A stretch of DNA of 64,000 nucleotides from an uncultured Draconibacterium sp. (GTDB taxonomy: Bacteria > Bacteroidota > Bacteroidia > Bacteroidales > Prolixibacteraceae). Below are positions 54,588 to 63,623 of this stretch, piece by piece. Within the stretch, counting starts at the first letter, position 1; every line of letters begins with the position of its first letter. Location of the stretch: positions 157,001-221,000 of the forward strand of contig NZ_OY781464.1 of NCBI RefSeq assembly GCF_963676735.1, given 5' to 3'. The notes under the pieces are model-generated. The model made no database searches. It was not told the DNA's origin and was given only the letters and a program-made list of their open reading frames with translations. Both the position numbers and the translations under genes were made by a program.

Positions 54588-56855
54588 CGGTTTTTTGACT
54601 TTATCATTAGTTTTATTTACAATTTTTCTTAATCTTGGCTCAGCATAAGAAGCTAGTAATACTCCGATAACAGGAATTATTACTGATTTGAAAAAGAATG
54701 AAATAGCTATAAGAAAGATAATTAGTATTTTGGTAGTGTCTTCTGAAAAAGATTTAAGGTTTAATGAAATCCATTCTTCAAAATAATCCCAAGTTTTCTT
54801 AGTTCCAATATTTCTAATCTTCTTTACATTTGCCAACCAAAGGACTGAGATGATAAAAACTATCAAAACTCCTAAAGAGATTCCTATAATGTCAAGAACT
54901 TCTTTTGAAAATTTATAAAATTCTAAATTTCTAGTTAAAAAGAAGAGAATAAAGGATATAACAATTACATAGGAGATAATAATCCCTTTCTTTATTTTCA
55001 TTTCGTCTGAAAGGTTTTTAATAATATTCCAAATGTACATTAAAGCAACACCAATTATAATGAAATAGTAAAACCTGTTATTTGTATCAACATTTTGAAT
55101 GAAAAGCTTGACAACAAGCAAAATAAATATAGATTCTACGGTTAGTTTTGCGATTTTAATATAAGTCGATTTGTCGTGATATTTACGGTTTATGAAAAAG
55201 GCGAATGAAAAACAAAGAACTACATAGATTCCTCTTAAAAAGTTAAAATTAATTTTGGTTGTGATTGCTGAGATTTTATTCAAAAAATCTAAATCATATA
55301 GCAACAATATTGCAACAAATAGAGTAAGTGTGAGATAAATTAAGTTGCGCAAAAAATTGTTGTGAATAATCTTATTTGACAACCAAATCAAAAAGAAAAA
55401 GCACACAATTATAAAAAGAGTAAAGGTCAATCGTTCATATAGTAATTTATAACTAATTAATTCTCCCGCTATGCCAAACTTAGCGCCTACATATTTTAGT
55501 GGTGATATTTTAAATGGCAATACAGGATTTATCCATTTTAGATTATAAAATCCATCATCAACATTTTCAGTTTCTGGGAAAGATTCTAATGCCGAAATTT
55601 TAAAGGTTCTTGGAATTGATGTATTTATGACCAATCTGCTTGATGTTGATAGACCTCCATATTTGAAGTCATATTTGCCAAATTCTTTATGATATTTTAC
55701 AAAATCATTTGAAGTGTATTTTAGAAATAATTGTTGAATATTTCCAGCATAGTCAATAGTAAGTATAGATGAATTTTTCCAAGAATCTCTAATCTCATAA
55801 TTTGAAATTAAACTATCTTTTTGATTCTTAATTTCATTGATAACTATTGCATTGCTTGGGTAAGGAAGCATTACTAATATTTTTTTTCCCTCACCATGTC
55901 CTAAAATATCATAACTTTCATGAATTGATGCATTTAGGTTTTCCTCAATAGAAAGGTTTGCATTTGTAAGGTCTGCTTGAATATTTTCATTGTAATAATC
56001 TCTAATTTGTTTTTCTGTCAAATCCTTTAACAATTCTATTTCATCATTATATGATTTGAGTTTATCAATAAAACTGAAATAAATTAATCTGGCATCACTT
56101 AAATTTCTCATCTCTATATAAAGTTGAGAAAGGGCGATTAACGCGACTGGGTCATTGGGAGATATTTTAAGAAAAGAAAATATTTCATTTTCTTTGGCTT
56201 GAGCCAAATGGGGTGGGAGAGAAAAATAAGGTTTATTATCAATCAAATTCCTATTGCCAAGTGCAGTAATTTTTTCAACTACAAAATTGTTTATTGCAAT
56301 CTTTTCTTCGTTTTCTTTTATCTTGTCAATAAATATAAGAATTACATAACCGATATTATTTAATAACTCAGATGTTTTGTTTTTAATCTCAAAAGTAGAA
56401 ACATCTTTATCATAACTAGAACTACTTTGAGATCTAAGTTTATCGTAATTATTTGCAATATCTTTATATTCATAACCGATATATTCAATCAGAGTTAAAA
56501 AGTTTTTGTTTTCTAATTTTGAAAAAGTTGAATCAATTTTATTGGAAATCAAGGTATTTAAACTGAAGGTATTAATTGGCGGTATCGAATCATTCAGCAT
56601 TGAGTTAAGACTATCAATTAATAGAAATATTGGTAAAAGATTTTCATTATGGAAATCCACAAAATTGACATAATCTTTTGTCGATAAATTTTCAAAGAAA
56701 TCTTCGGATTCAACAATTATCTCTTGTGAAATTTCTTTCTCTGATAAATTAGCATATTCAACTTTGCTAACGATGTCATTTAGCATAGGAGAAATGTAAC
56801 TTATAATTACACTAAAAAGAATAATAATGAGAATACTTCTACTGTTTGATTTCAT
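54579..56855 (-). CDS. Large uncharacterised membrane protein
   Basis: 758 residues, family not recognised. One N-terminal membrane segment (about 8-28) precedes a soluble region of about 440 residues, probably outside the cytoplasm. A TPR-like stretch is at about 225-265 (NDPVALIALSQLYIEMRNLSDA). The C-terminal part has about seven or eight membrane helices (490-745) and ends with a basic KPKR tail. The TAA stop codon lies inside the A8 core. The architecture and its place between an OLD nuclease and Wadjet make it a candidate membrane defence protein; this is inference. Confidence 0.65.
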   Translation of the reverse strand: MKSNSRSILIIILFSVIISYISPMLNDIVSKVEYANLSEKEISQEIIVESEDFFENLSTKDYVNFVDFHNENLLPIFLLIDSLNSMLNDSIPPINTFSLNTLISNKIDSTFSKLENKNFLTLIEYIGYEYKDIANNYDKLRSQSSSSYDKDVSTFEIKNKTSELLNNIGYVILIFIDKIKENEEKIAINNFVVEKITALGNRNLIDNKPYFSLPPHLAQAKENEIFSFLKISPNDPVALIALSQLYIEMRNLSDARLIYFSFIDKLKSYNDEIELLKDLTEKQIRDYYNENIQADLTNANLSIEENLNASIHESYDILGHGEGKKILVMLPYPSNAIVINEIKNQKDSLISNYEIRDSWKNSSILTIDYAGNIQQLFLKYTSNDFVKYHKEFGKYDFKYGGLSTSSRLVINTSIPRTFKISALESFPETENVDDGFYNLKWINPVLPFKISPLKYVGAKFGIAGELISYKLLYERLTFTLFIIVCFFFLIWLSNKIIHNNFLRNLIYLTLTLFVAILLLYDLDFLNKISAITTKINFNFLRGIYVVLCFSFAFFINRKYHDKSTYIKIAKLTVESIFILLVVKLFIQNVDTNNRFYYFIIIGVALMYIWNIIKNLSDEMKIKKGIIISYVIVISFILFFLTRNLEFYKFSKEVLDIIGISLGVLIVFIISVLWLANVKKIRNIGTKKTWDYFEEWISLNLKSFSEDTTKILIIFLIAISFFFKSVIIPVIGVLLASYAEPRLRKIVNKTNDKVKKPKR

Positions 56856-56875
56856 AAGTTTGGTCTTTTAAACTG

Positions 56876-57010
56876 AACGCTAACGGATGGGTATATGAAA
56901 CGTTTGGCATTTCAAAGTGATTTCCTATCAAACCGTTGCAATGTTTATTAAATGTGCCGCCCTTAAAATTAGCACTTTCCGCCAAATGTTTTATATACCG
57001 TGTTGTGCCG
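56876..57010 (-). repeat. attC-like inverted repeat A9
   Basis: 135 bp. Low end AACGCTAAC matches the A8 high end; high end GTTGTGCCG matches the A10 low end. Arms GGTATATGAAACGTTTGGC and GCCAAATGTTTTATATACC pair. Its own two ends do not pair (GCTAAC against GTTGTGC), as expected if they come from different cassettes. Confidence 0.88.
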
Positions 57011-57031
57011 TCGTGCATTCATTATGAATTG

Positions 57032-57910
57032 TTAAATCAGTTTCATTAATATTTCTTGTTCTATTGTCCTTTTATTTGATTTTATAGTATTTACTAGGTT
57101 TATGATTTCTTTATGTTCTTCAAAACTTACGCTTTTTACCTTATTGTCATTTAATTGATTAAGATAATCCTTTCTATTATTTGATTTTGAAATTAGCGTT
57201 TCAATGTTGTTTGGAATGAAAAACTTACAATTTTTATCCCTTAGTTTATTCTTGAACTCTGTAATGTAAATTGCAATTGCTGATAAATCAAAATCCCCAA
57301 AATGTACATAATCATTAGGTATCCGTTGCAACCAATCAATATATGCATTGTTATTGTAACGAAGAAGAAATAACGGCTTTATATCCTTAAATAAATGTTT
57401 GTAACGCTCTATTAAAGTAAATGTTTCTGTGTTTTCTATGCCGACAATTGTTATGTCCTTATCGATTTCAAGGGTCTTTTGATTTTCAATATATGCCCAA
57501 ATGCCTTTTATTTCATTTAGATTTATTGCTTCGCTGTTAATCTTTATTGTTATAGGAAGGTAAGATTTGAGAAAAAAACCATTAAATACTCGACCTTTTT
57601 TTGCTTTACTATTTGATGCAATTTTTGTTGCTTCGCTTCGTGTTGTTTCTTCTGTTTCAAGAAATTCAATATATGCATCTAAATCGTCTATGCCAATGGT
57701 ACTAAGAAAAAGTAAAAGTTTTTCAGTATTAGGACAAATCACATATTTCGTTCTCTGAGTTGTAAAACTCAAACAGCCTTCTTCAATAAATAGGTCTAAT
57801 TGTTTTTTATTTATTGAAGAGGAAAATACTTTACTAGGTATTTTTTCTTGTTGTATTAGTCGCTTTAACAAACGACAAAAAACTATTGTTAGTTTATTTT
57901 CGTTTGTCAT
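57032..57910 (-). CDS. jetD: Wadjet protein JetD (TOPRIM-like nuclease subunit)
   Basis: Nuclease subunit of the Wadjet anti-plasmid system, which cuts small circular DNA extruded by the JetABC condensin-like complex. The 292-residue protein shows the JetD core: IVGIENTETFTLI (about residue 155) and HFGDFDLSAIAIY (about 210), with acidic residues expected to bind metal. It overlaps jetC by 17 bases. It lacks a clear DUF3322-like N-terminal domain, so it is a shorter variant. It closes the jetABCD operon, 21 bases from repeat A9. Confidence 0.85.
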   Translation of the reverse strand: MTNENKLTIVFCRLLKRLIQQEKIPSKVFSSSINKKQLDLFIEEGCLSFTTQRTKYVICPNTEKLLLFLSTIGIDDLDAYIEFLETEETTRSEATKIASNSKAKKGRVFNGFFLKSYLPITIKINSEAINLNEIKGIWAYIENQKTLEIDKDITIVGIENTETFTLIERYKHLFKDIKPLFLLRYNNNAYIDWLQRIPNDYVHFGDFDLSAIAIYITEFKNKLRDKNCKFFIPNNIETLISKSNNRKDYLNQLNDNKVKSVSFEEHKEIINLVNTIKSNKRTIEQEILMKLI

Positions 57911-60900
57911 AAATCAACCGTGTTGCTTGTGTGATACCATTTTGTTTCTCAAAGTTATACACATACTTATAAGCCAAAGCATCATTTTCTTCAGGTGAAC
58001 CAAAAACAACCCAAATTCCTCTACTACTTGCAAAACGTATCAATCCTTTAATATTTTTAGTATGTATTCGCCCGATTTCGTCCATAATACAATGCAGTTT
58101 AAAATCTCTAAATTTCGACTTCTTAGATGCGTTTTCTTTAAAGATATTCAATAACATAATGTAAATCATTGCTTTAAGCAAAATATCAGTTCCATGCGAA
58201 CCCACATCTGAAAGCTCTTTTTTCCAGCCCGTTTCTTTATTGTTCTGTTTTACACTAAATTCTAGCTCGAATATATCTTCTAAATCAATTTGTTCCTTTT
58301 TGTTTTCTTTAAGTGCCTTTAAAAGTGAAGTCAACAGATTTATAGATTTCTGTTTGCTGTCTTCCATTTTCAATTCAGAAAAAAGATTTGGGTTTTCTTC
58401 CAAATTGAATGGGTTATCATCGTGATGTTTCTTTATTTCAAGGAATATTTGTACGATAGGATTTGCTGTGTCTTGTGTACGCATTTTAAAATCTTGAATA
58501 GCATTAACAAAGTTGTCATTTTTGAAATCACCATTCATACCGCCAATAATTTTATCAATATTCTGACGCTTCGACACTAAAATATCAATATCCCCTGCGA
58601 TATGTTTTATTAATCCTGCGTGTTTCTTCTTAGTTTGTTGCTTTACTATTTCGATTTTTTCTTCCTCGATATATTCTTTCAGGTTGTTTTTAATAAAATC
58701 AACACTTTCACTTTCGGTTGATAAGACTTTTGGGAAATTGAAAATATTATCAGGGCGGAAAGGACTTAAAAATTCCTTTGTTCCCTTTTGCATTTCTTTG
58801 CCTTGTAAATTAATTTCATAGGAAAGTGAATTGAGTTTATCTATTAGTGTTGTTAGCTTCTCATGGTTCTTTCCAATAACTGCTATCTGAATATAATATT
58901 CTAAATCCTTATATAGCTGATTCTTTTGAAATGCATTGAAAGATTTCAGGTTTTCCTCTATCTCTTCTTTTAGCTCTGATAATTCTTCAAATTTCTTTTG
59001 TGCTGTCTGAAAATCGCTGATAAATTTTTCAAGTTCAGTTTGGTTCTGCGTTTTATGTTCTTCAAAGTCCTGTTTCTTTTGGTTTACACCACTAGTGTAT
59101 TCAGGAATTTTTATAATTTCTTCATATTCAATTTCGTACTTATTTATATATTTTGATTGTAACTCTTCAATTTCAGTTAGTTTAGCTTCAATATCTTGAA
59201 GTGCATTTCCCAAAATACCAATCGCTTCTGCATCTGCTCCTTCGCCAGCAAGTTCTTTTAATTTATCGCTTTCTTTTTGCTTTCGCTGAGTATTATAATC
59301 TGTTTCTATCTTATTTAATCCCTGCTTGTATTCCAATTGCACCGATTGAATTTTTTCTTCAATTTGCTTAAGTTTTAATTCTTTTTCAGATTTTAACCCT
59401 TCTTTATGCTGTTTAATAATCTCTTTTTGTTGGGTAATTTTTGTATCAATAGCACCTATTTGTTTATTAGTACTACTAATCTTTGGTTCAATTTCTGCTA
59501 ATTGTTTTGCCTTTTCTTCTTTTTCTTTTGTCGTAAAATCCTCTATTTTGACTTCATTCCTGCTAATATTTATATCAATTTGATAATTAGTAGCTTCAAG
59601 TTTTTCTACCTTCCTTTTTATTTCGCCGATTTTTTTATTTCTGCTTTGAAAAAATTTCGTTTTATCTACTTCGTATTTATCTAATAGTTTTTGAAATTCA
59701 ATTTGTTGGTTTTGTAATGTAATATTCAGTTGTTCTTTGTCTTCCTCATATTCCTGTATTGATTTTACTTTTGTTTCTATATCTGACAAGTCTATTTCCA
59801 AACCATAAAACAAATCCGATATTTCATGAAGTTTTGGATTTAAAGAGCTACTGAACAAAATACTTTTGTCACATACTTTTGCAATTTTATCTTCCCAACC
59901 CGAATAATTATCATTCAGAAATTTATAAAATGAATTTTCAAATGATTTTAAATCTGTCTCTATTTCATTGATTTGTTGTTTAGTTACAGATATTTTTTGT
60001 TCAATTTCCTTTTTGTTTGTTGTAAATTCATTCTCCAAAAGTTGTTCTTCGCTTTTTGCCTGCTTTCCTATATTTTCAATTGAGTTTTTAAATATCTTTA
60101 TTTCACTGATGTTATTGTTTTTGTTTTTTTCGCTTTCAGAAATCTGCTGTGTCAAATCAGCAATTTGTTTTTTATAAATCTCCTGTGATTGTATTTTGGT
60201 TCGTAGTTCTTTATAATGGGTCAATGAATTATGTAAATCATCTTTCTGATTACGTATAATTTCGATATTTTTTTCATAGGCTTGATTTAACTCTTCTGCT
60301 TTGTTCGCATAATATTCTGTAGTCTTGTTTTTTTGGTCGGTTAATAGAGTTTTATTGTCTGAAAATGTTGATTTAATAAGATTTATAGATGCTTGTTTGT
60401 CATTCTCAATTTTATCAAACAAGACTTTATATTTCAACTCAATATTTTCGAACTGAGCTGTCAGTGATTTTAATTCAGTTTCTTTACTATTTTTTAAATT
60501 TAGTAACTTATCTTTTTCACTTACTTTCTTTTTAATTGCTTCAATTCCAATCAGAGTATCATTAACCTTGATTGTTTTCCATTTAACTTCAAGATTTTGG
60601 GCTTTTCCCAAATCATTTTCAAGAACGGTTAATTGCTTTTCAAGTACTTTTTCACTTTCAGAATGTTTCTTTTTTATTTCTTTCAGATTTGTATCAATAG
60701 CTGTTACACTCTTCTCTGCTTCTATAAATTCCGTAGTAGTCTCAGCTAACTTATCTATAAAGTACAAGTTACTTTCTCCAAGATTTTGTGCTGTAATTAT
60801 TTTATCCTGTTCTAATTTCGTGTACTTATCAGCAAGACTAATTAGCTGTTTGGCTTTTTGTTTTGTAATGTCGAAGTCTGCAATATCGTTGTAATCAAAT

Positions 60901-61595
60901 TCAAATTCTTCAATGTCTCTTCTTGTTCCTGATAAATTGATGAAATATTTATTTATGTCATCAACTTGTTCCTCGTCTATCAGTGAATGAATTATCGTTT
61001 CCTTTATGTTGGAAGATTTCAAGCTGGAACTTAAAAATATATTTGTAATTGAATTTGGTATATTTTGGTATGCAGTACTCTGCATTAAAGAAAAGGGCTT
61101 AAACCTGTTTTCTTTTGAAGCTCCGTACAGGATGTCTTTAAATTCACTTAACAGGCTTATTTTCCTGTTCACATCAACCTTTAAGTTTCTAAGGTTGTTT
61201 TTTACTTCGTCTGGCACTAAAAAGCGAAAGCCAGTTTCAGTTTTTTCGATAAAAAAGTCGCTTTGGAATGCAGTATCTATAAACCTGAATGCAGGACGAT
61301 TGTTTTCTTTTGTTAGCCAAACCATAAACTTTGTGTCTTCTGCTTGAATTTCATATATAATATGCGAATTGTCCCACTCGAAATAATAATCCAAAAATGT
61401 TTTATCATCTCTGCCAATACTAAGCCTTCTTTTGTCATTGCTTGGACTATATAAAAACAGCAAAGCCCTTAGCATTGTACTTTTTCCTGTGCCCTGATCG
61501 CCTATAAAATGAACATTCCCGTCAAGATTTAGTTCCTGAAATTTTATATCTGCGCTATTTATAAAAATTATTTTAGAGAGATGTCGTATCTTCAT
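57894..61595 (-). CDS. jetC: Wadjet protein JetC (SMC/MukB-like ATPase)
   Basis: Motor of the Wadjet complex. In 1233 residues the N-terminal head has Walker A GDQGTGKSTMLRALLFLY (about residue 33). About 800 residues of coiled coil follow, with many KxxE heptads. The C-terminal head has the signature-like LSDVGSHGTDILLKAMIYI and a Walker B region CIMDEIGRIHTKN. The last strand is WVVFGSPEEN. The layout is MukB-like. It overlaps jetB by 23 bases and jetD by 17, so the operon is tightly coupled. Confidence 0.9.
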   Translation of the reverse strand: MKIRHLSKIIFINSADIKFQELNLDGNVHFIGDQGTGKSTMLRALLFLYSPSNDKRRLSIGRDDKTFLDYYFEWDNSHIIYEIQAEDTKFMVWLTKENNRPAFRFIDTAFQSDFFIEKTETGFRFLVPDEVKNNLRNLKVDVNRKISLLSEFKDILYGASKENRFKPFSLMQSTAYQNIPNSITNIFLSSSLKSSNIKETIIHSLIDEEQVDDINKYFINLSGTRRDIEEFEFDYNDIADFDITKQKAKQLISLADKYTKLEQDKIITAQNLGESNLYFIDKLAETTTEFIEAEKSVTAIDTNLKEIKKKHSESEKVLEKQLTVLENDLGKAQNLEVKWKTIKVNDTLIGIEAIKKKVSEKDKLLNLKNSKETELKSLTAQFENIELKYKVLFDKIENDKQASINLIKSTFSDNKTLLTDQKNKTTEYYANKAEELNQAYEKNIEIIRNQKDDLHNSLTHYKELRTKIQSQEIYKKQIADLTQQISESEKNKNNNISEIKIFKNSIENIGKQAKSEEQLLENEFTTNKKEIEQKISVTKQQINEIETDLKSFENSFYKFLNDNYSGWEDKIAKVCDKSILFSSSLNPKLHEISDLFYGLEIDLSDIETKVKSIQEYEEDKEQLNITLQNQQIEFQKLLDKYEVDKTKFFQSRNKKIGEIKRKVEKLEATNYQIDINISRNEVKIEDFTTKEKEEKAKQLAEIEPKISSTNKQIGAIDTKITQQKEIIKQHKEGLKSEKELKLKQIEEKIQSVQLEYKQGLNKIETDYNTQRKQKESDKLKELAGEGADAEAIGILGNALQDIEAKLTEIEELQSKYINKYEIEYEEIIKIPEYTSGVNQKKQDFEEHKTQNQTELEKFISDFQTAQKKFEELSELKEEIEENLKSFNAFQKNQLYKDLEYYIQIAVIGKNHEKLTTLIDKLNSLSYEINLQGKEMQKGTKEFLSPFRPDNIFNFPKVLSTESESVDFIKNNLKEYIEEEKIEIVKQQTKKKHAGLIKHIAGDIDILVSKRQNIDKIIGGMNGDFKNDNFVNAIQDFKMRTQDTANPIVQIFLEIKKHHDDNPFNLEENPNLFSELKMEDSKQKSINLLTSLLKALKENKKEQIDLEDIFELEFSVKQNNKETGWKKELSDVGSHGTDILLKAMIYIMLLNIFKENASKKSKFRDFKLHCIMDEIGRIHTKNIKGLIRFASSRGIWVVFGSPEENDALAYKYVYNFEKQNGITQATRLIYDKRK

Positions 61596-62175
61596 CGATG
61601 GTTATAATATCTATTGATTTAATCAATTGTTCTAAATATTCAAAGGCTGAAACAACTTTATATTCATTATGAAATGAATTGTATTCTTCAACGAAGGTTG
61701 CTTTCTTTAACTCTTCTATTAACTTCTTAATTTTGTCAGATGGATTAGCAATACTTTTTGTTAATTGAATACTCGTTAATTTATCCATTAATGCTGTATT
61801 GATTTTACATTCTTCAAATATATTTTCAGGACTTATCAGTATCCCTGCTGAAAAATATTCGTTTTTACTTTCACCATACGACATGAAAAAGTCATAAATA
61901 TCAATCCATTTATATGCTACCTTGATTTTATCCTCAATCTTTTTCCCTGTTTCTTGTTTTGTGAAATAGTAATACGAATGGTCATTTCCATTTATTAGTT
62001 GAAAACCTATCCGATTAAAATAAGTAAACAAAATATCATAATTGTCGTCTTCTTTAATTGCGCGATGAAGCCTTTGTATATCTGTCTGTTCACTATCGAA
62101 GCTGATAAAATTTCCTTTGGTAAGCGTTTCAAAAATTTCCTGAGTTTCAATTGGCGGAATTTTTCCAGTATCCAT
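61573..62175 (-). CDS. jetB: Wadjet protein JetB (MukE-like, DUF4194 type)
   Basis: A 200-residue winged-helix-type subunit that bridges the kleisin JetA and the ATPase JetC. The sequence begins TGKIPPIETQEIFETLTKGNF and has a central YFNRIGFQLINGNDHSYYYF segment, as in MukE/JetB-like proteins. Assignment rests mainly on position between a kleisin-like gene and jetC, with a two-base gap after jetA. Confidence 0.8.
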   Translation of the reverse strand: MDTGKIPPIETQEIFETLTKGNFISFDSEQTDIQRLHRAIKEDDNYDILFTYFNRIGFQLINGNDHSYYYFTKQETGKKIEDKIKVAYKWIDIYDFFMSYGESKNEYFSAGILISPENIFEECKINTALMDKLTSIQLTKSIANPSDKIKKLIEELKKATFVEEYNSFHNEYKVVSAFEYLEQLIKSIDIITIDEDTTSL

Positions 62176-62177
62176 GA

Positions 62178-63365
62178 TTATTGCTTTTTTGTTTGTAATA
62201 CAGCATATTCAATATCATCCTCTGTATTAAATCCGTTTTGTTCAAATTCATCACTATATAATGAAGCAATCTTGCAGAATAAAGTGACTTTCTCATCAAA
62301 AGTCATTTCGTATTCAAATTCGTAATTGTTAATAAAATCGAACAATTCGCCACTACCTGATGTGAATATCTGCTTTAATTGGGCAACATTAACTGCGTTA
62401 ATTTTATCTTCTTTACTGTCTGTATTTAACTCTGAGACTTCTTCCGCAACTTTTGATTTTTGTTGAGCCTGAGTTTGTGCTATCTTTGTTTGCACCTTAG
62501 CTACTGCATTATAGCCCTCGTCAGATTGTAGAAACGGAATTGATACATTATAATCGAACCGTTGTTGTTCCTGATAGAATAATGCATTCTCTTGCTGCAC
62601 AACATGTTCAATATTAGAATATTCTTTGATTGTTCCGTTGTCTTTAAGTTGTTTTACTTTTTGTAGTTTTTTAAATGCTTCTGTTTGAATTCTTATTAGA
62701 TTATGAAAATCAATAATGTTTTGAATTATATCAGTCAGGTTTCGCCATGCAATATTGATTTTTTTAAAAAGGTCGGTTGCAATATAATCTAATGTATTGT
62801 CATCAGCATTTTTTCTAAAAAATTCCCACTCATTGCTTCTTATATAGTTTTGAATATCTGTAATTAGTCTTTCAATTTGTTTTGCTTTATTATCGTTCTC
62901 GTCAATTACGATTTTTCTTATTTTAATGTTTTTTTCGGTTACATAAGCATCATTGATGTTTTTTCGTATTTGATTGATATTAGCAATTATATTGTGTCCA
63001 ATTTTTCTTAAATCTGTTTTAATCTTAACCAAATACTCATCTTTCTTGTCAATTCTTCTTTCTTCGTTAAACTTCTCAATGTTACTTCTAAGATTATTCA
63101 ACAATCCTTCTGTATATTCATTGTTAATCTCTTCCGCAACATTGGTGAATTTTTCCAGAAAATCTTTAATCAAATCGTTAAGGGCAATTGTGTTTCCAAT
63201 TTTTAGTAATATTTCCTGCTGAACTAAAAAATCAATTTTTTCGTTGTCATAATCAACCAAAGGAAGCAACTGTTCCATAAACACGCTTTTTTGTCGTTTA
63301 CGAAACATGATATCCAATATCTTTCTTTCCTTGTATAGTATTTCTACAAATTCTACAATTGTCAT
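62178..63365 (-). CDS. jetA: Wadjet protein JetA (kleisin-like)
   Basis: First gene of the Wadjet operon. A 395-residue, almost wholly helical protein with an N-terminal winged-helix-like start (MTIVEFVEILYKERKILDIM) and long charged helices (NNLRSNIEKFNEERRIDKKDEY). The C-terminal region after about residue 330 (FEYEMTFDEKVTLFCKIASLY) is likely to bind the ATPase head, as in MukF-type kleisins. It is shorter than classical JetA. It starts 58 bases from repeat A10, and the whole operon forms one 6.5 kb cassette. Confidence 0.78.
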   Translation of the reverse strand: MTIVEFVEILYKERKILDIMFRKRQKSVFMEQLLPLVDYDNEKIDFLVQQEILLKIGNTIALNDLIKDFLEKFTNVAEEINNEYTEGLLNNLRSNIEKFNEERRIDKKDEYLVKIKTDLRKIGHNIIANINQIRKNINDAYVTEKNIKIRKIVIDENDNKAKQIERLITDIQNYIRSNEWEFFRKNADDNTLDYIATDLFKKINIAWRNLTDIIQNIIDFHNLIRIQTEAFKKLQKVKQLKDNGTIKEYSNIEHVVQQENALFYQEQQRFDYNVSIPFLQSDEGYNAVAKVQTKIAQTQAQQKSKVAEEVSELNTDSKEDKINAVNVAQLKQIFTSGSGELFDFINNYEFEYEMTFDEKVTLFCKIASLYSDEFEQNGFNTEDDIEYAVLQTKKQ

Positions 63366-63422
63366 TCTTTGTATGTTATTTTATTGCTAATAACTCATCA
63401 ATACTAACGGTCTTTCAGCATG

Positions 63423-63623
63423 CGGCACAACGTTGACGTATATGGCAAGTAAGGCATTTCAAGGCGACTACTTATCCGACCGCTAATTAGCCGAAGCTTT
63501 TGCTTTGGCACCGCTGAACCGTTTTTTGAATAGCCGAAGCAAAAGCTTCGGCGGGGTAGAGGCGAAGAACTACCATTGAATAACCTACTATCTGCCTTAT
63601 TTGCTATATACATTGTTGTGCTT
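63423..63623 (-). repeat. attC-like inverted repeat A10 (long form)
   Basis: 201 bp. Low end CGGCACAAC matches the A9 high end; high end GTTGTGCTTTCG would match the next copy beyond the window. Arms GTATATGGCAAGTAAGGCA and TGCCTTATTTGCTATATAC pair. A nested perfect 16-bp hairpin GCCGAAGCTTTTGCTT is at 63490-63552. Confidence 0.87.

Noticed and set aside
30702..63623. A repeats as plain transcription terminators or REP elements
   Set aside because: They lack T tracts, and the perfect split-core relation between neighbours has no explanation under that view.
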